Source: Sorghum bicolor | Lineage: Eukaryota; Streptophyta; Magnoliopsida; Poales; Poaceae | Length of the DNA: 64,000 bases | Direction of reading: 5' to 3' | NCBI RefSeq assembly: GCF_000003195.3 | Contig: NC_012877.2 | Location: forward strand, 21,106,294 to 21,170,293 | Shown here: piece by piece, positions 1-10,600 of the stretch | How the letters are laid out: each line of letters opens with the position of its first letter | Position numbering within the stretch: position 1 is the stretch's first letter | The notes under the pieces: generated by a model | Seen by the model: the letters and a program-made list of their open reading frames with translations, nothing else | Told to the model about the DNA's origin: nothing | The model's database searches: none | Program-made: the position numbers and the translations under genes

Positions 1-1340
1 TTTGACTAGTACTGAGTGTGTTCAAACCATTTCCTATGTCCACTTAATACGTTTTAATGTACAGGGATGTTTCAGTATTTTGAGGGCAATAGAAAACTAT
101 GATAATGTTTCAGTCAATAATTAGCAATTGCACTTTGGCGATGTTGATGGGAGGAAACTCGAATCTAGGATATATTGTTTCAATAGCTAGTCCACATACA
201 AAATTCCTAATCACTTACCGGCCATTAGTGTTAGTAGCTTAGTTTTGTTTTGCCTGGCCTGACTATTGGGACCAGGTCTGCTGGGTAGGTGTTAGCTGTG
301 GTCAACTGAATTTTTTCCACCCTGCTAATTCATTGAAGAACAACTAAGGGGAATGTACAGTTTGTATAGTTTTGTTTGAGAGGAATATTTCGTGTTTTAA
401 ATGACCATTTCTGTGAACTGTGAAAGTAAAAAAGTTGTATAGGATTTGAGTATCTTTTCTATCCTAAAATTTCATGATTTTATCCTATCTGGTTTTGGAG
501 CTATGAATTTTTGAAGTCTACTGTCATGATTTTGCTATCATTTTGCTATGTGCTGTGCAGATTTGAGCTTTTGTGTAATTCGACTTTGTTAACTCCAAAA
601 CTAGCTCATGTTGATAACTAGGGAGTTGTAGTGTTTTTTATGAGATTTCAAAATTGTTTGGTTAGCTATAACGCCATATATGAATTTCTGAAGTTCATTG
701 ATAATTATTGAGCAGCATGTCTATGGGTCTATTCTATCAGCTGCATACACTAGCCATTGCAGTCTAAGGGGGTTGCAGATAGAGTAGACTGATTGATCTA
801 CTTTGGACTGGTATATAATCTATATTATATTCTCTAGTGAAACATACACATGCTTGGTACTACACTGAATGGTGTCCTAGCAATTTGCCATGTCTTCTAG
901 ACTGATAATTAAGCTATAATGGCTAGTGTCTAGACTAATTGGTTAGTGTCTGTATATAATTCAAAAGCTTCAATTTTCAGTAAGGTAACACTTCCCAGCA
1001 CCTACCATACTTGGCTGTTTACTTATTGAATTATCAAATTTCAGGTGACCCAAGGAGTGTTGTTCTTCACTTCTTCGGACTTGCACTCACATCCAGCTTG
1101 TTGCTTGCACGAGTCATGGGATGGTCAATATCAAGCTAAACCAACCTTAAGTGGAGACTACTGCCTAGGCACTTTACATTTTTGCTATTCAAAAACAATG
1201 GGTCGAATAATTTATTATGTGTTGGTTTGTACAAAGTGTGTTTTCATATGTATGTGTTTATTTCTAGATGTGAACAAACAGATCATATTTTGGTTTAATG
1301 GATTTATTCAAATGTTGTGTGGATGCTTATTGAGTTTTAA
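1..1340. other. unassigned AT-rich sequence
   Basis: No coding region, RNA gene or terminal repeat can be supported here. Several T-rich stretches followed by AG (for example just before 1045) look like splice acceptors, and a 149-codon open frame follows, but its translation resembles no family I know and has no codon-like pattern. It could be the interior of the CACTA-like element whose end is at 2167, or intron or intergenic DNA. Confidence 0.3.
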
Positions 1341-2167
1341 TCAATTAATGGCATTGCAATATTATCTGGTGGCACCAAACAAAAAACGTTGTAAAAGCGC
1401 ATATTGGCAACGACAATTTGAAAGTGGCGATTGCACAAGTTGCGACCTTTTTTTGGTGTTGCAAATATGTCCTATTGCAACACTCATTATGTAATGCGAT
1501 AGACTGACTTACAGCAACGAATCCTTGGGCGTGGCAAATACACAAGTTGCAACCACTTGTTGGTGTTGCGACAAACTTTTTTTGCCACACTCGTTATGTG
1601 TAGCAATAGCTCTTGCACCTTATAGCAACCAAACTTTAGGTGTGGCAATTGCACTTGTTGCCACGACTTCTTCGTGTTGTGATATAATCCTTGTTGCCAC
1701 ACGCATTATGCATAGCAATAGCTCCTGCACCTTATAGCAACCAAACCTCGGTCGTGGCAATTGCACCTGTAGCCACCACTTCGTAGTGTTGCGATATAAT
1801 CTTTGTTGCAACACTAACTACTGTGGCAATACATTATGTTGCAACGCATGTTTGTTGTTGCTACTGCACCATTTGCAATGACATAGGCACGTTGCCATTG
1901 CAAGATACAACAACGCCTACGGTGTTGCATTAGTTGTTGTGGCCACGCTTACAACCGTAGCAAAATCATAGGTTGCAACGCCCATGGTGTTGCAATTGCA
2001 AAATACATTTGCAACACTATCCAGCAAAGCGTTGTCCAACGCTATACCCACGCAAGAACTTGCAACGTCTCACAACAAAAAATGTGTTGCTACTACTGCT
2101 ATTGCAACTATTTTGTGCCTATTGCAACACATTTGAGGCATTCCAGGACAGTCAAAATTTAGTAGTG
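1340..2167. mobile_element. possible CACTA-type terminal and subterminal region
   Basis: The segment ends in tttagtagtg at 2158-2167, which read on the minus strand is CACTACTAAA, a CACTA-like terminus. The inner 800 bp are packed with gcaac/gttgc repeats, as in CACTA subterminal regions. The opposite end is not in the window and no transposase is visible, so the assignment rests on the terminus and the repeats alone. Confidence 0.35.
1425..1866. repeat. tandem array of about 110-bp units (4 copies)
   Basis: Four successive units begin with TGGCRA at 1425, 1532, 1643 and 1755, giving periods of 107, 111 and 112 bp. Each contains the landmarks tggcaattgcac, gtgttgcgat, a gccacac or gcaacac word, tagcaatag and tagcaaccaaac. 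The short word gttgcaac and variants continue past the array to about 2130. Such rich subterminal repetition is typical of CACTA elements. Confidence 0.75.
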
Positions 2168-3449
2168 ATGTCCTCATCAATACCGGAGCAAGAATTTTCG
2201 GGAGGACCAGAGCTGGAAGGAGAGCTGTAGGAGTGCCTGGATCACCTGCCTAGCACCTTCGAGAGAGGCCCCAGAGCATTCTAAGTCTCCCTATTTCTCG
2301 CTAACTTACTTTATTATATCCCGTTGAATTACCTTGTTGCATTAAGTAATAGGAGTTGGTTGATACCATTGATGCATAGTTACTCCTTGGATTCACCACA
2401 TGATTATCTACCTTGTCCTAAGTAGATAGGCTCGAAGTCTATGCTTAGCTTGCTTAGAGCGGTAGAAGTCGGGTGATTTCCTGTCACCTACGAGATATAG
2501 GTGGATACCTAAATGTCCAGTTGTTTGATGCTATGGTGAGAAGTAACCAAGGGTGGAAAGGAAACTGAGACCGGGCAGGGTCTTATGGTGGTGTTGACCG
2601 TAGTGCCCCTGTCTGTGTCAATTAAGGACCGATCATTGACGGCCCTCTTGCCATGTTGAACGCATGCCCCACACTCAGATGGAAGGATAAGTCATTCCGA
2701 CCGTGAAGCCTGAACACTATCCGGGCCAGGAGTCAAGCCACCATGCACTGTACTGGTGATGGTTGAGGAGAACGATGAGGGCGCGGTGTGCAATCTTGGT
2801 ATGCCTTGGATACCTCAGTCGCCGGAACGGTCCTCGGGTACTAGCGGTGCCTGCCGAACACGCGAATTGGTCCCGGATAGTGTAATACGGTGATCTGTAG
2901 CTCACTTGATCAGTGAGTGTGGTTTCTGTGGGGAATAAGTCGCCAGCTGGTCAGAAATCGATTCGAATCGCCATCGCTCCTGGATAGTGAGCACTTGACA
3001 TGAGCCCTGTCCTCGTAGTAAGGACTATGAAACCCTTGGGTTACGATATGTGATGACTTGCGAATGGTATTATACGGTAGTATCATATTGAAACAACTAT
3101 TTGCAATAGTACAGGTGCTAACCTAGATGGTAGGTAATAATACTTAACTTGAGCTAAATAAAAGCAAGGGGGTTCTAGGATATATTCTTAGATGATTAAA
3201 GCTTTCACGCAAAAAGAGTCCATCTATCCCACCATATAGCCTTCATGATCCTTGAAGAGTCTTTTATTTTTGGTCTATGATGGGTAAGTCTAGCTGAGTA
3301 CATCCTCGTACTCAGTGTTCCATTCCCATGTTGTTTTGCAGATGGGCAGATGTACTATGGGTACTGCATCCACTGCTTGTACCCAACAATGGGTGATGAC
3401 TAGACTAAGGGCAATGGTCACTCTGCCTCCTCTTTTGCTGTTGTGGGAA
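2168..3449. mobile_element. Ty3/gypsy-like LTR or 3' fragment
   Basis: The stretch has LTR-like character: no long ORF, the phrase gctgagtacatcctcgtac near 3293, a GTTTTGCAG boundary near 3340 and an abrupt end at a CACTA terminus (3450). I recognise the general style from gypsy LTRs of grasses but cannot name the family. A short open frame ends at 2230 and could be the tail of a polyprotein. Clear LTR ends and a target-site duplication were not found. Confidence 0.35.
3294..3315. other. perfect 8-bp stem hairpin
   Basis: CTGAGTAC (3294-3301) pairs perfectly with GTACTCAG (3308-3315) across a 6-nt loop. Its position just before the end of an LTR-like fragment suits the R region or polyadenylation zone. 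A similar but imperfect stem (tgagtac...gtgctca) occurs near 38016 and 43406 in the LTRs of element C. Confidence 0.6.
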
Positions 3450-3690
3450 CACTACAAGAAATACATGGCTTTTTAACATTTTTAGTATGACAATTGTAAG
3501 AATGTTACTATATCATTCATTTTGTGACATTATATTTTAGGCATAGTGACTTAGTGACAATTAAATGTTGTATGTCACAATAAATGTCATTTAATAAGAC
3601 TAATTTCATCTGGTGACAATATTTTCTATGTCACAAGGCCTATTTGTGTGTCACAAATATTTTTATAAATTTAAAAAAAAAACTTTCCAT
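3450..3690 (+). mobile_element. CACTA element terminus (fragment)
   Basis: CACTACAAGAAATAC at 3450-3464 matches the classic CACTA terminal inverted repeat CACTACAAGAAA. It is followed by subterminal repeats of the type tgtcacaa or gtgacaat at about 3525, 3552, 3570, 3615, 3631 and 3650. The three bases before it (gaa) are the expected TSD position. No matching right terminus was found, so this is a truncated end or a small derivative. Confidence 0.55.
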
Positions 3691-3713
3691 GTTGACAAGG
3701 TCTTTTGCCACGT

Positions 3714-3855
3714 CAACACATGTTTTTCCTTTTTTTCTATTTTATTTTTTATTATATCAGATCATATCTTTTTGTCTTGTAGTTAGGTCACCTATTGCAC
3801 TTGATATAACAACACATGTTTTTCCATGTTTTTGTCTATTTTATTTTTTAAATTG
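3714..3855. repeat. direct repeat of about 40 bp, two copies
   Basis: The phrase acacatgtttttcc followed by tctattttattttttа-like sequence occurs at about 3716-3756 and again at 3812-3852. The offset is about 96 bp. The two copies are nearly identical apart from small indels. Confidence 0.6.
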
Positions 3856-3899
3856 TTTTAAAAGTGAAAATAACTCTTAAAAAGTTCCAATAACATATG

Positions 3900-4330
3900 A
3901 GCCATTTTATCTAGGTTGAGGAGGATAGTGAGATTATATAAATTGGGGTTGGTACGCCCACAACCGAGCCAGGAAGGCAAAACGAGTGGAATATATTGGA
4001 TCTAAGGATGAAAACAAAAACGAAAATCCCCGACCGAATTGCATCATTTTCTATATTTTACCCGATCATTTTCAGTTTTTTTGGAATAATTCAAATCCGG
4101 TACGAAATTTGGACAAATAATTCGAAAACGGTGCGGAATTCGGAATGAGATTATTTCGACCGATTTCTATATTTCTACATTCTATTTGAAATCCTCCGTA
4201 TTCAAAATTCGGTAGTTGCCCAATAATCCTCAATCCCACTCCCAGACTTCTTTGTTCCCAGCTAAGGCCCAGCCCAGTAACAAAACCGTAACCTAACTGC
4301 CCTCCACTCCACCGTTCCCCACGCCTCCCC
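3900..4330. other. AT-rich then GC-rich sequence, possible MITE remnant
   Basis: The segment 4003-4220 has the style of hAT-type miniature elements in grasses (gatgaaaacaaaaacgaaaa, tattttacccgatcatttt, cgaaaacggtgcgg), but I could not find paired ends or a target duplication. From 4260 the sequence becomes GC-rich and leads into a possible gene start. No coding region is supported. Confidence 0.2.
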
Positions 4331-4484
4331 ACCCCACATGCGAGCCTGGCGGCGCCCGCGCCCCTATCCCTTCCACGGTTCCGCCTGGCGACTCACGAGT
4401 CGCAACTTCGCGACTAGAGGACGACGCGAGTACGCGACCGCTACGGATAGCGCTGCAGGAGCTCGTGTCTGCCGGTTCGACGCC

Positions 4485-5931
4485 ATGGCGAGCACCAAGA
4501 AGGAGACGGCCGGCGGGTCTATTGTAAACGTCAGGTGCGTCATCACCCTCTCTGTCTGACTGTCTCCTGTCCTAATCGTCTTCTGCGACTCCGGCTGTGA
4601 ATCTGTGGCAAGCCGGTGGTAGGTTGTTTCTTTCCTCTTTTTCATTCCTGTACTAGATCTGAGGTTTAATTTTAGTTCTTCCCTTTCCTACAGTTCTAAT
4701 AGATCACAACCTGCTTCTCTCCGATCTAGGGTTTTAATTTATTTGGGAGGGGAAATCGCTTCGATCCCTGGAGCTGCTGGAGAAAGGGAAGGTCACTGGA
4801 GAGCGCACATGGAAGATCGATGGGGGCTGCAGCTAAAGGTGAGATTGATTCGGTCTTCAAGCCACTTCATAACGAAAAGAGCTTACATAAATCAAGTGAC
4901 AATGCTTAGTCTATAATGGTCTTGCTATTGCAACCAGGATTGTTCAGAAAAAGAAAAAAAATGTTTGCTATTGCAACCAGGATTGTTCAGTTTTCTGATT
5001 GCAAGTGGAAAAAATCTGATACGTGACTAGGGATTCATCAATGTTACTGTCATATGAGTCATTATGTTCTGATTACAAGTGGAAAAAATACGCATAGAAA
5101 TCAAATATGAATTTTAATGCGAGGGTTTAGCTATTCAGTCCAACAATATTTGCTAAATCAGTAGGCAATATTGATAAGTATAGATTGACCATTATATTAC
5201 ATGCGGAGTTGTCAACAAAAAGCATATATTTCTCCATTATTGATTATGCTGGTAATACACTGACCGGGACTTATGAATCTGTAGCAGTACTTAAAATCAT
5301 TTGCTTTGTCTTACATACATATTTCATTTGGCTGGGACTTCAGGCAAGCCTGTGCGCTATTGGCAACCGCTTCTGGTATGTGTTCCCTTTGTCAATAATA
5401 ATGCAACTATTTTGGCTATCTCAGAAATTAAATTGTGTTGTGTTTTTGAATGGGCATCTTATTGTTTTCAAGTACTGCATGGAAGAAGAAACTATTTAGC
5501 GCTTTTTTTTCCATTCCAACTGTATTTACTCATATTAATGAAGGCTTAAAGCTTTTGATATTTTAGAGTGGTTAAGGACGGATATATGCAGTTAACTTAT
5601 GTACTACTATGCTGTGGCTATTTTCTCTTTTTTTTCATAAGGTACCATTCCAAATAAGTTAGGCAAAGTATTCAGTAGGAGCTGCAACTGTATCTGGCTG
5701 CAAATGGATTATAGTTTGTTTGCATAGATATTTATTTTCTCTAGGCTGATAACATAGCTTTTATGAGATTTTTTCTCTAATACTACTAACAGTTTTTGTT
5801 TTGGTTCTGAAATATTTTCTGTAGTTAACTGAATTATAACTTTATTTTCTGATATCCATTCAGGTGGACAGGTGGAAACAGTCATGAGAATACGGGATCA
5901 TGTAAATTTAAAGTGTCGGTTGGAAATATGA
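4485..5931 (+). CDS. possible small three-exon gene or gene relic (tentative)
   Basis: This is a GC-rich, CpG-rich segment unlike its surroundings. An ATG at 4485 opens MASTKKETAGGSIVNV and runs into a consensus donor (CAG/gtgcgt, exon end 4534). In-phase candidate exons follow at 5344-5375 (preceded by acttcag, followed by gtatgt) and 5864-5931 (preceded by tccattcag), reaching a TGA at 5929-5931. Joined they give 49 codons plus stop. I do not recognise the product, and further exons between 4640 and 4840 are possible. It may be a noncoding transcript, a captured gene fragment or chance. Splice-like signals are seen; the gene itself is inference. Confidence 0.2.
4922..4990. repeat. short tandem duplication (unit 43 bp)
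   Basis: A 25-base word starting tgctattgcaaccagg and ending gttcag occurs at about 4923-4947 and again at 4966-4990, separated by an A-rich stretch. A second pair, tgattRcaagtggaaaaa, lies at about 4996 and 5070. These are recent small duplications in presumed intron or intergenic DNA. Confidence 0.7.
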
Positions 5932-6620
5932 ACTGATTTAAAGTGTCAAGGTTGAGTTGGATTCACGAGCAGGTGACCTCAAACAGATGATTATTGATAG
6001 ATTCAGTGATAACATACATGAATGTTTTTCAGCTTAAACGTTGTTGTTTTGTTTTCATGTGCATTCTAAGATAAAATCCGTAGTGTTAGCATGGGCACTT
6101 TACTACTTAGAGAGTGGTGTTAGGATTTGCTTGAATCCATCTACACTCAAAACCTTCAAATTGTTATGAAATGCTGCTATTTTTCTAATTTACTTGTGGA
6201 CTACTTGTCCTTATTGGTTGTGTGTGTCGGTGTGGCTGTTCTCTTTTTAATCTTGAGTTATTCTCATGTTGGACTCTCAAAAATATGTGCATAGCTTGAT
6301 AATAAATAGATAGCATTTCTTTTAGAATCTTTGCTCCAAACTGACTTATCCCATATTCATATTGATTTTCAGGTAGCACCTTCTCGACAGCAAGCCAATT
6401 GAAGTGTTCATATCCCTAGGGATGAAATCTCTTTGTTCAAATGTAGTTATTCTTAGAATTAGTTGTCAAATGACTGTCAAAACAAATGGTTATGAGCTAG
6501 GTCAATTTTGTACTTTGTTGTTCAATGTAACTATTGTGGACATGCTAATACATGAATGAATCAATATTTTTTTGTATGATTGTTGTAGCTTATGAGCTAT
6601 GATGCATGTTAATACAGTGA
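5932..6620. other. no feature recognised
   Basis: AT-rich sequence between the tentative small gene and element G. One acceptor-like site (gattttcag near 6373) is followed by a short purine-rich stretch that could be a 3' exon or UTR of the tentative gene. Nothing else can be supported. Confidence 0.3.
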
Positions 6621-6949
6621 TCTGGGCTGCTTATGTTTGATTTGGATCTTTGTAATGATTCCAATGATCTTGTGGAATTACTTCACAATTTCATTAGTTT
6701 ATAGACCTAAGACATAAGGATTAATGAAATAAGTAGTTGGGTTTGGCTATCTCTTGTTTCTATCCCTTGCTGATTTCTGGAGCAGTTTGCAATAATGCTG
6801 GTGTATCTAAAGGTCCGATCGTGCAAAGTTTATCAAATATTTCTGAGAACAACTAGACTTCAAGATCTTTCTCTGACCGCAAGAATCACCCTCATAGCTT
6901 TTATGGTTTGGAAGTTACAAAAATCACAAGATGATACAGATGTGCTGTC

Positions 6950-7500
6950 CAGAATCTGGACCAGTTTCGGGAACTTGCTGTTTGAGACAAATATAACTAT
7001 AGAATTTGGAAAAGTGTTCTATAGAAAAGTTATAGACGACTTGCTAAGCTTTCCAACGGTATAAGCTGGAACTTGTTTGGCTAAGTAGAACCTGAGATAT
7101 GATATTTACAATTGGATGTTTCTGTTCTGTTTCCAAATCTGGACAGACCTGGTAATTCCCAGTTTCAGCTAAGTTAACTTCAGAATCTGGGAAAGAGTTG
7201 TATACGAAAGTTGTAGAGGATTTTCTAAGCTTTTAAAATATATAAGGATCATCTCCAGATGAGTTAAGTAGGTCGAGCTATAACTTCTGGAAGCTACTGC
7301 ACCTTTGCTGAGACATTTTCAGGATAGATATTAAGTTTGGCTGTTTTACCTAAGATTAAAGACAGAACCTAAGGAGGTTTTCTACATGAAAGTTGTTGGG
7401 GATTTCATAATTTTTCTAACGGTATAAGCCACAACTCTATTGGATTCACATAATAAGAGTTATGTCCATTTTATGATGCCAGTGTTTTTCATATCACGGG
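6950..7500. repeat. degenerate tandem repeats in the G leader region
   Basis: A diverged unit of roughly 170-190 bp recurs, with landmarks agaatctgg, a gaaaagttRta or gaaagttgt word, ctaagctttccaacggtat and a line resembling agtagaacctgagatat. Copies begin around 6953, 7186 and 7365. The same series is present in element C near 38960-39480, so it is an inherited property of the family. Confidence 0.55.
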
Positions 7501-8078
7501 AAAATTTCAGGATACATGTTTGTTCTCTTGCATATAAGTTCTTTCGGATGTCAGAAGTTCTCAATGTTAACTTGTCTGGAAAATATGCAAGCTACCTTTC
7601 TTGTGTCCCCTAGTTGACTTTTCTTAAGGGGGGTAGCCTAATTAAAGAAGTTACAAGAGAAGAAGTGGTTAATGACTAGAACATCTACAAGGACATCAAG
7701 TGTTTGGTATGTTGGTTTGTTTCAAGATATCATTCTATTTGGACTGTGCTAATATCAATGTAGGTTCATGTCATTGTTGATACTCATGGATTGAGAGTTG
7801 TGTATGAGGATCAGATGACACCAAAGTTTACAAAGTTAAAAGTGGGATGCGAGAGTGAAGTAACTTAACCATGATAAAGGTACCAACAATTGGAACTTAG
7901 TGATGAAAATAACCTTGGATCAAGAGACTCGGTACAACGAATGTAAAAGACTATGATGTGTAGCGTCCAAAAAGGATAGGAGAACTAGTCCTTACTATTC
8001 CCTAATCAATATCGTCTTAAGGGGGTAGTACCTGGATATCACGGGATGATGCATATTTAATTTATCTTGAAGTGATAA

Positions 8079-8681
8079 TTGTCTTCTAAGATATCCTATG
8101 GTTATGATCATCTTTCCTTTGAAGAAAAGTGTTACGAGTATGACAAAGCTGAGTGTTATCAAAATAATAATACAGAAGAGGAAGTTGACATTGAACCAAA
8201 TCAGAATCCACAACGACGGAAGCGTAAAAGGAAAGCTCGTAAAAAACCTGCTCTCGGAAGTAAAGTGCAGCAAAATTATATCAATGGAAGACTAAGCAAT
8301 GTGGATAAGAATAACATTCAAGGAGCCACCAAAGTGGTGGGAGGCTATATTCAAGTGGGCTCAGTGCTAGTTTTTGCTCTGTTTGACGGAAGTGCTTCGC
8401 ATTCTTTCATTTCCGCCGACTTGGTAAAGACGATTGAACGGGTGAAGTGTCCAATGAAGAAGCCTTTGTTAGTTCAAACCCCAATGGGAGAGATACAGGC
8501 AGGTCAAGTTTGCTCGAATATCAATCTGGTCATAAGCAAGGAAAACTTCACAGTAAACCTCATTGTGCTAGAGTCACTCGACATTCCTTTGGTTCTTGAC
8601 AATGGATGGTTATGTGCACACAAAGGAGTGATATATGCAGTGGAAAATTTTCTTAACCGCACCATCAGGGAAAAGAATTGA
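8079..8681 (+). pseudogene. retroviral-type aspartic protease fragment of element G
   Basis: An open frame of 200 codons has a basic stretch (RRKRKRKARKK, about residues 46-56) and then a protease-like domain. The active-site region reads ALFDGSASHSFIS, where gypsy elements normally have D-S-G-A; here the order is D-G-S, so the catalytic motif is damaged. LDIPLVLDNGWLCAHKGVIY matches the usual position of the ILGMDWL segment. There is no ATG at the 5' end (it opens with TTG), so it is a remnant of a gag-pol polyprotein whose RT, RNase H and integrase are missing. The frame ends at a TGA and is followed within 300 bp by the polypurine tract. Confidence 0.7.
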
Positions 8682-8927
8682 GTATCAAGGTGGTCCACTC
8701 CTACCTAAGGAGGCATATCCATGCTAAGTTATCATATCTGTGAGTTGTGTAAGTCAAAAACTTAGTAGTCAAGATGGACTTTGATAAATTATGAATAATA
8801 TACATTCCATGGAAAATTTGAGTTTGCCTTTGGTATACAAGTTGTGAGGTTGAAAGAGTTATCAAGATCTTTATCCTGCGTTCTCTTAGGGATTCGTATT
8901 TCTTCCGAATCTTGAGGACGAGATTCA

Positions 8928-8944
8928 TCTTAAGGGGGTAGAAT
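8928..8944 (+). other. polypurine tract of element G
   Basis: cttaagggggtagaat lies directly against the TGTAACACCC start of the 3' LTR at 8945. The matching site in element C is ttaagggggggtagat before 40762. Confidence 0.7.
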
Positions 8945-9350
8945 TGTAACACCCTAAAATTTGCTCATTTTGAAATAGATGTAAATTGATTTAATTATGA
9001 ATTTTGTGCTAAAAAAACACATGAAAATAATATTTTTCATAAAATTAAAATTTATCAAAGGAATTTAGCAACATGATTGTGCATTCATGCTGGTGCATTT
9101 GTTTCTTTGTATTGAGTGATTTTGGATCAAAACTGAAACCAACCCAGATTTACTTTTGAAATCGGCTTTAAAAAAAACAGAATTAAAAGAAAAGTTTGTT
9201 TCATTTGAACCTTGTACTCGGCCTTTCAGCAGGTCTCATCGTCCTAACTTTGGTCGATTCCGTGCCTTAAGGATAACATATCTCCCTAATCTGAGAACAA
9301 GGACTTGGCTGTCTTTATTTTCTTTTGCACTGGGACTTTTGTCCACTTTC
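8945..9350 (+). mobile_element. partial 3' LTR of element G
   Basis: It starts TGTAACACCCTAAAATTTG, nearly identical to the LTR starts of element C at 35752 and 40762, and follows them for about 250-300 bp with many substitutions. The remaining 2 kb or more of the LTR is missing. The right border with Athila-like sequence is somewhere in 9300-9350 and cannot be placed exactly. Confidence 0.65.
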
Positions 9351-9716
9351 TTTTTTTTCTCATTTTTTATATAGATCAGCCAACCCTCTTAATGCACTAA
9401 TAACAGTATGGAGTATCAACTAAAATACCTGGAGCTTTATTGGATAAGTAGAATAAGACATTGAATATTTTTGGGTGTCTTCTCCTAGTGTAGGAGTAGA
9501 ACATTTTCTAAGTGGATGTGGACTGTGAATGGGTGAACGAATGCGTACTCCCAAGATAGGAGCAGCATAAGTGAATGTCTCTAGGATAGAAACAACACAA
9601 AGTGTAGTGCGTATATGTGGGTGGTACTTTCAGGAACAGAATTAGCACATGGAGAATGTGTGGATGTAAGTGGTTGCGTACTTCTAAGGATAGAAGTAGC
9701 TAAGATCAATGGATGG
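9300..9716 (-). mobile_element. fragment of Athila-like family N (probably element H)
   Basis: The phrases gtctctcctag-like, taggagtagaacatttt, gtggatgtg, gcgtactcc and agcagcataagtgaatg follow those of element E around 13190-13430 and B around 26150-26380. The segment includes diverged repeats built on actYcYaaggatagaagYagc (about 9558, 9583, 9638, 9690). It is probably the left part of element H, whose other pieces lie at 21783-22176 and 58304-59721. Confidence 0.5.
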
Positions 9717-10600
9717 TGTGGATACCATTTTTGGCACGTGTCAAAATGATCAGAGTGGGCTAATCAGCAGAAGGAAATTTATTGTATTACGCTAGTAAAA
9801 GGGTGGTGATGAAGATCAGCCTGTGAGGATTGTTGCCGATGAGTGGTGGTGACCGATGGAAAGGTTGTCGTTTGACTTAGACTCAGGGGCATTGTTGACT
9901 AGATCAGAGATGTCATTGCTAATGTCGATGAAGGAAGATCTGAAGACTACTGCCGATGAGGCTTATGATGATGGAAAGCATGCTGATGGAGCGGAAGCCG
10001 ATGAAAGTTTCATCGTAATTAAGGCAGACAAGGAAGTAGATAGGTGTCGTTTTCCTTTTCTATATTTATTAGAGTATGACTCATGTAAGAGTCATGTTTT
10101 TAGTCGTGTCTGGTTATGTTTCTTCGGATCAGGGTATAAATATGGACCGAGGGACAATGTAAAGAAAAGAAACACATCAATAAATATAAAACCAATTTTA
10201 CTCCTATTTGCATCTACTTACTTTTTGGCTACTTCATCAATTTGCATATTTTCTTTTTATGATACATCACTTCAATGTGACCTTCGACAATCCTCGAGTT
10301 CCGTGTGAGTACCTCTTGGCCGTGGCTTCTGGGCGTATCACACTTGTCGGGACCAAAGTACTTGAGTTATCATCCTTATCAATTAATGGGTCAAATCGAC
10401 TAGCACGCTTTGGATATCGGATTCGGTATTAGCCCTTTGTGTTTGCAGATCCACTTTTACATCAACGCATCTTTTGGCACGCCCAGTGGGACAAATCAAC
10501 ACGATCAACATGCTGAATCCTAAGATCTACATAGAGAACGTCATCATGATATCAGAAGCAGATCTCAAGGAAGAGGAGAAGCAGACTATGGAAAAGGCTA
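9717..10600 (+). mobile_element. Tat-type (A family) LTR plus leader and gag start, truncated
   Basis: It begins tgtggataccatttttggca, a diverged match to the A-family LTR start, and contains the family's TATA box (10135-10141), several gccgatg words, the ccgtgRcttctgggc segment and the end ttagccctttgtgtttgcag. The LTR ends near 10466, and the primer-site region ggcacgcccagtgggac follows. The gag start (ATG at 10510, then IENVIMISEADLKEEEKQ) matches IENVIP-type starts of A and I. Homology stops at about 10600, where copia sequence begins. The right part of this copy is missing. Confidence 0.75.

Larger units (their letters stand above)
6625..9350 (+). mobile_element. element G: truncated TGTAACACCC-type Ty3/gypsy
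   Basis: From about 6625 the sequence parallels the interior of element C (about 38645-40761), so G belongs to the same family. It lacks its 5' LTR and primer site. It carries repeated 5' leader-like sequence, a decayed protease ORF, a polypurine tract and the first roughly 400 bp of a 3' LTR starting TGTAACACCC at 8945. No reverse transcriptase or integrase is present between the protease and the polypurine tract, so it is an internal-deletion derivative. It merges near 9300-9350 into Athila-like sequence. The terminal pattern, with cttgaggacgagattcat before a G-run, suggests a Tekay/Del-type chromovirus ancestor. Confidence 0.7.

Noticed and set aside
3770..3790. gtcttgtagt as a possible right terminus of the CACTA element at 3450
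   Set aside because: It lacks the final g of the terminus and no 3-bp duplication (gaa) follows.
8079..8681. Protease-like ORF of G as an active host-domesticated gene
   Set aside because: The active-site order is D-G-S instead of D-S-G, there is no start codon, and it sits in its normal position in a truncated retrotransposon.
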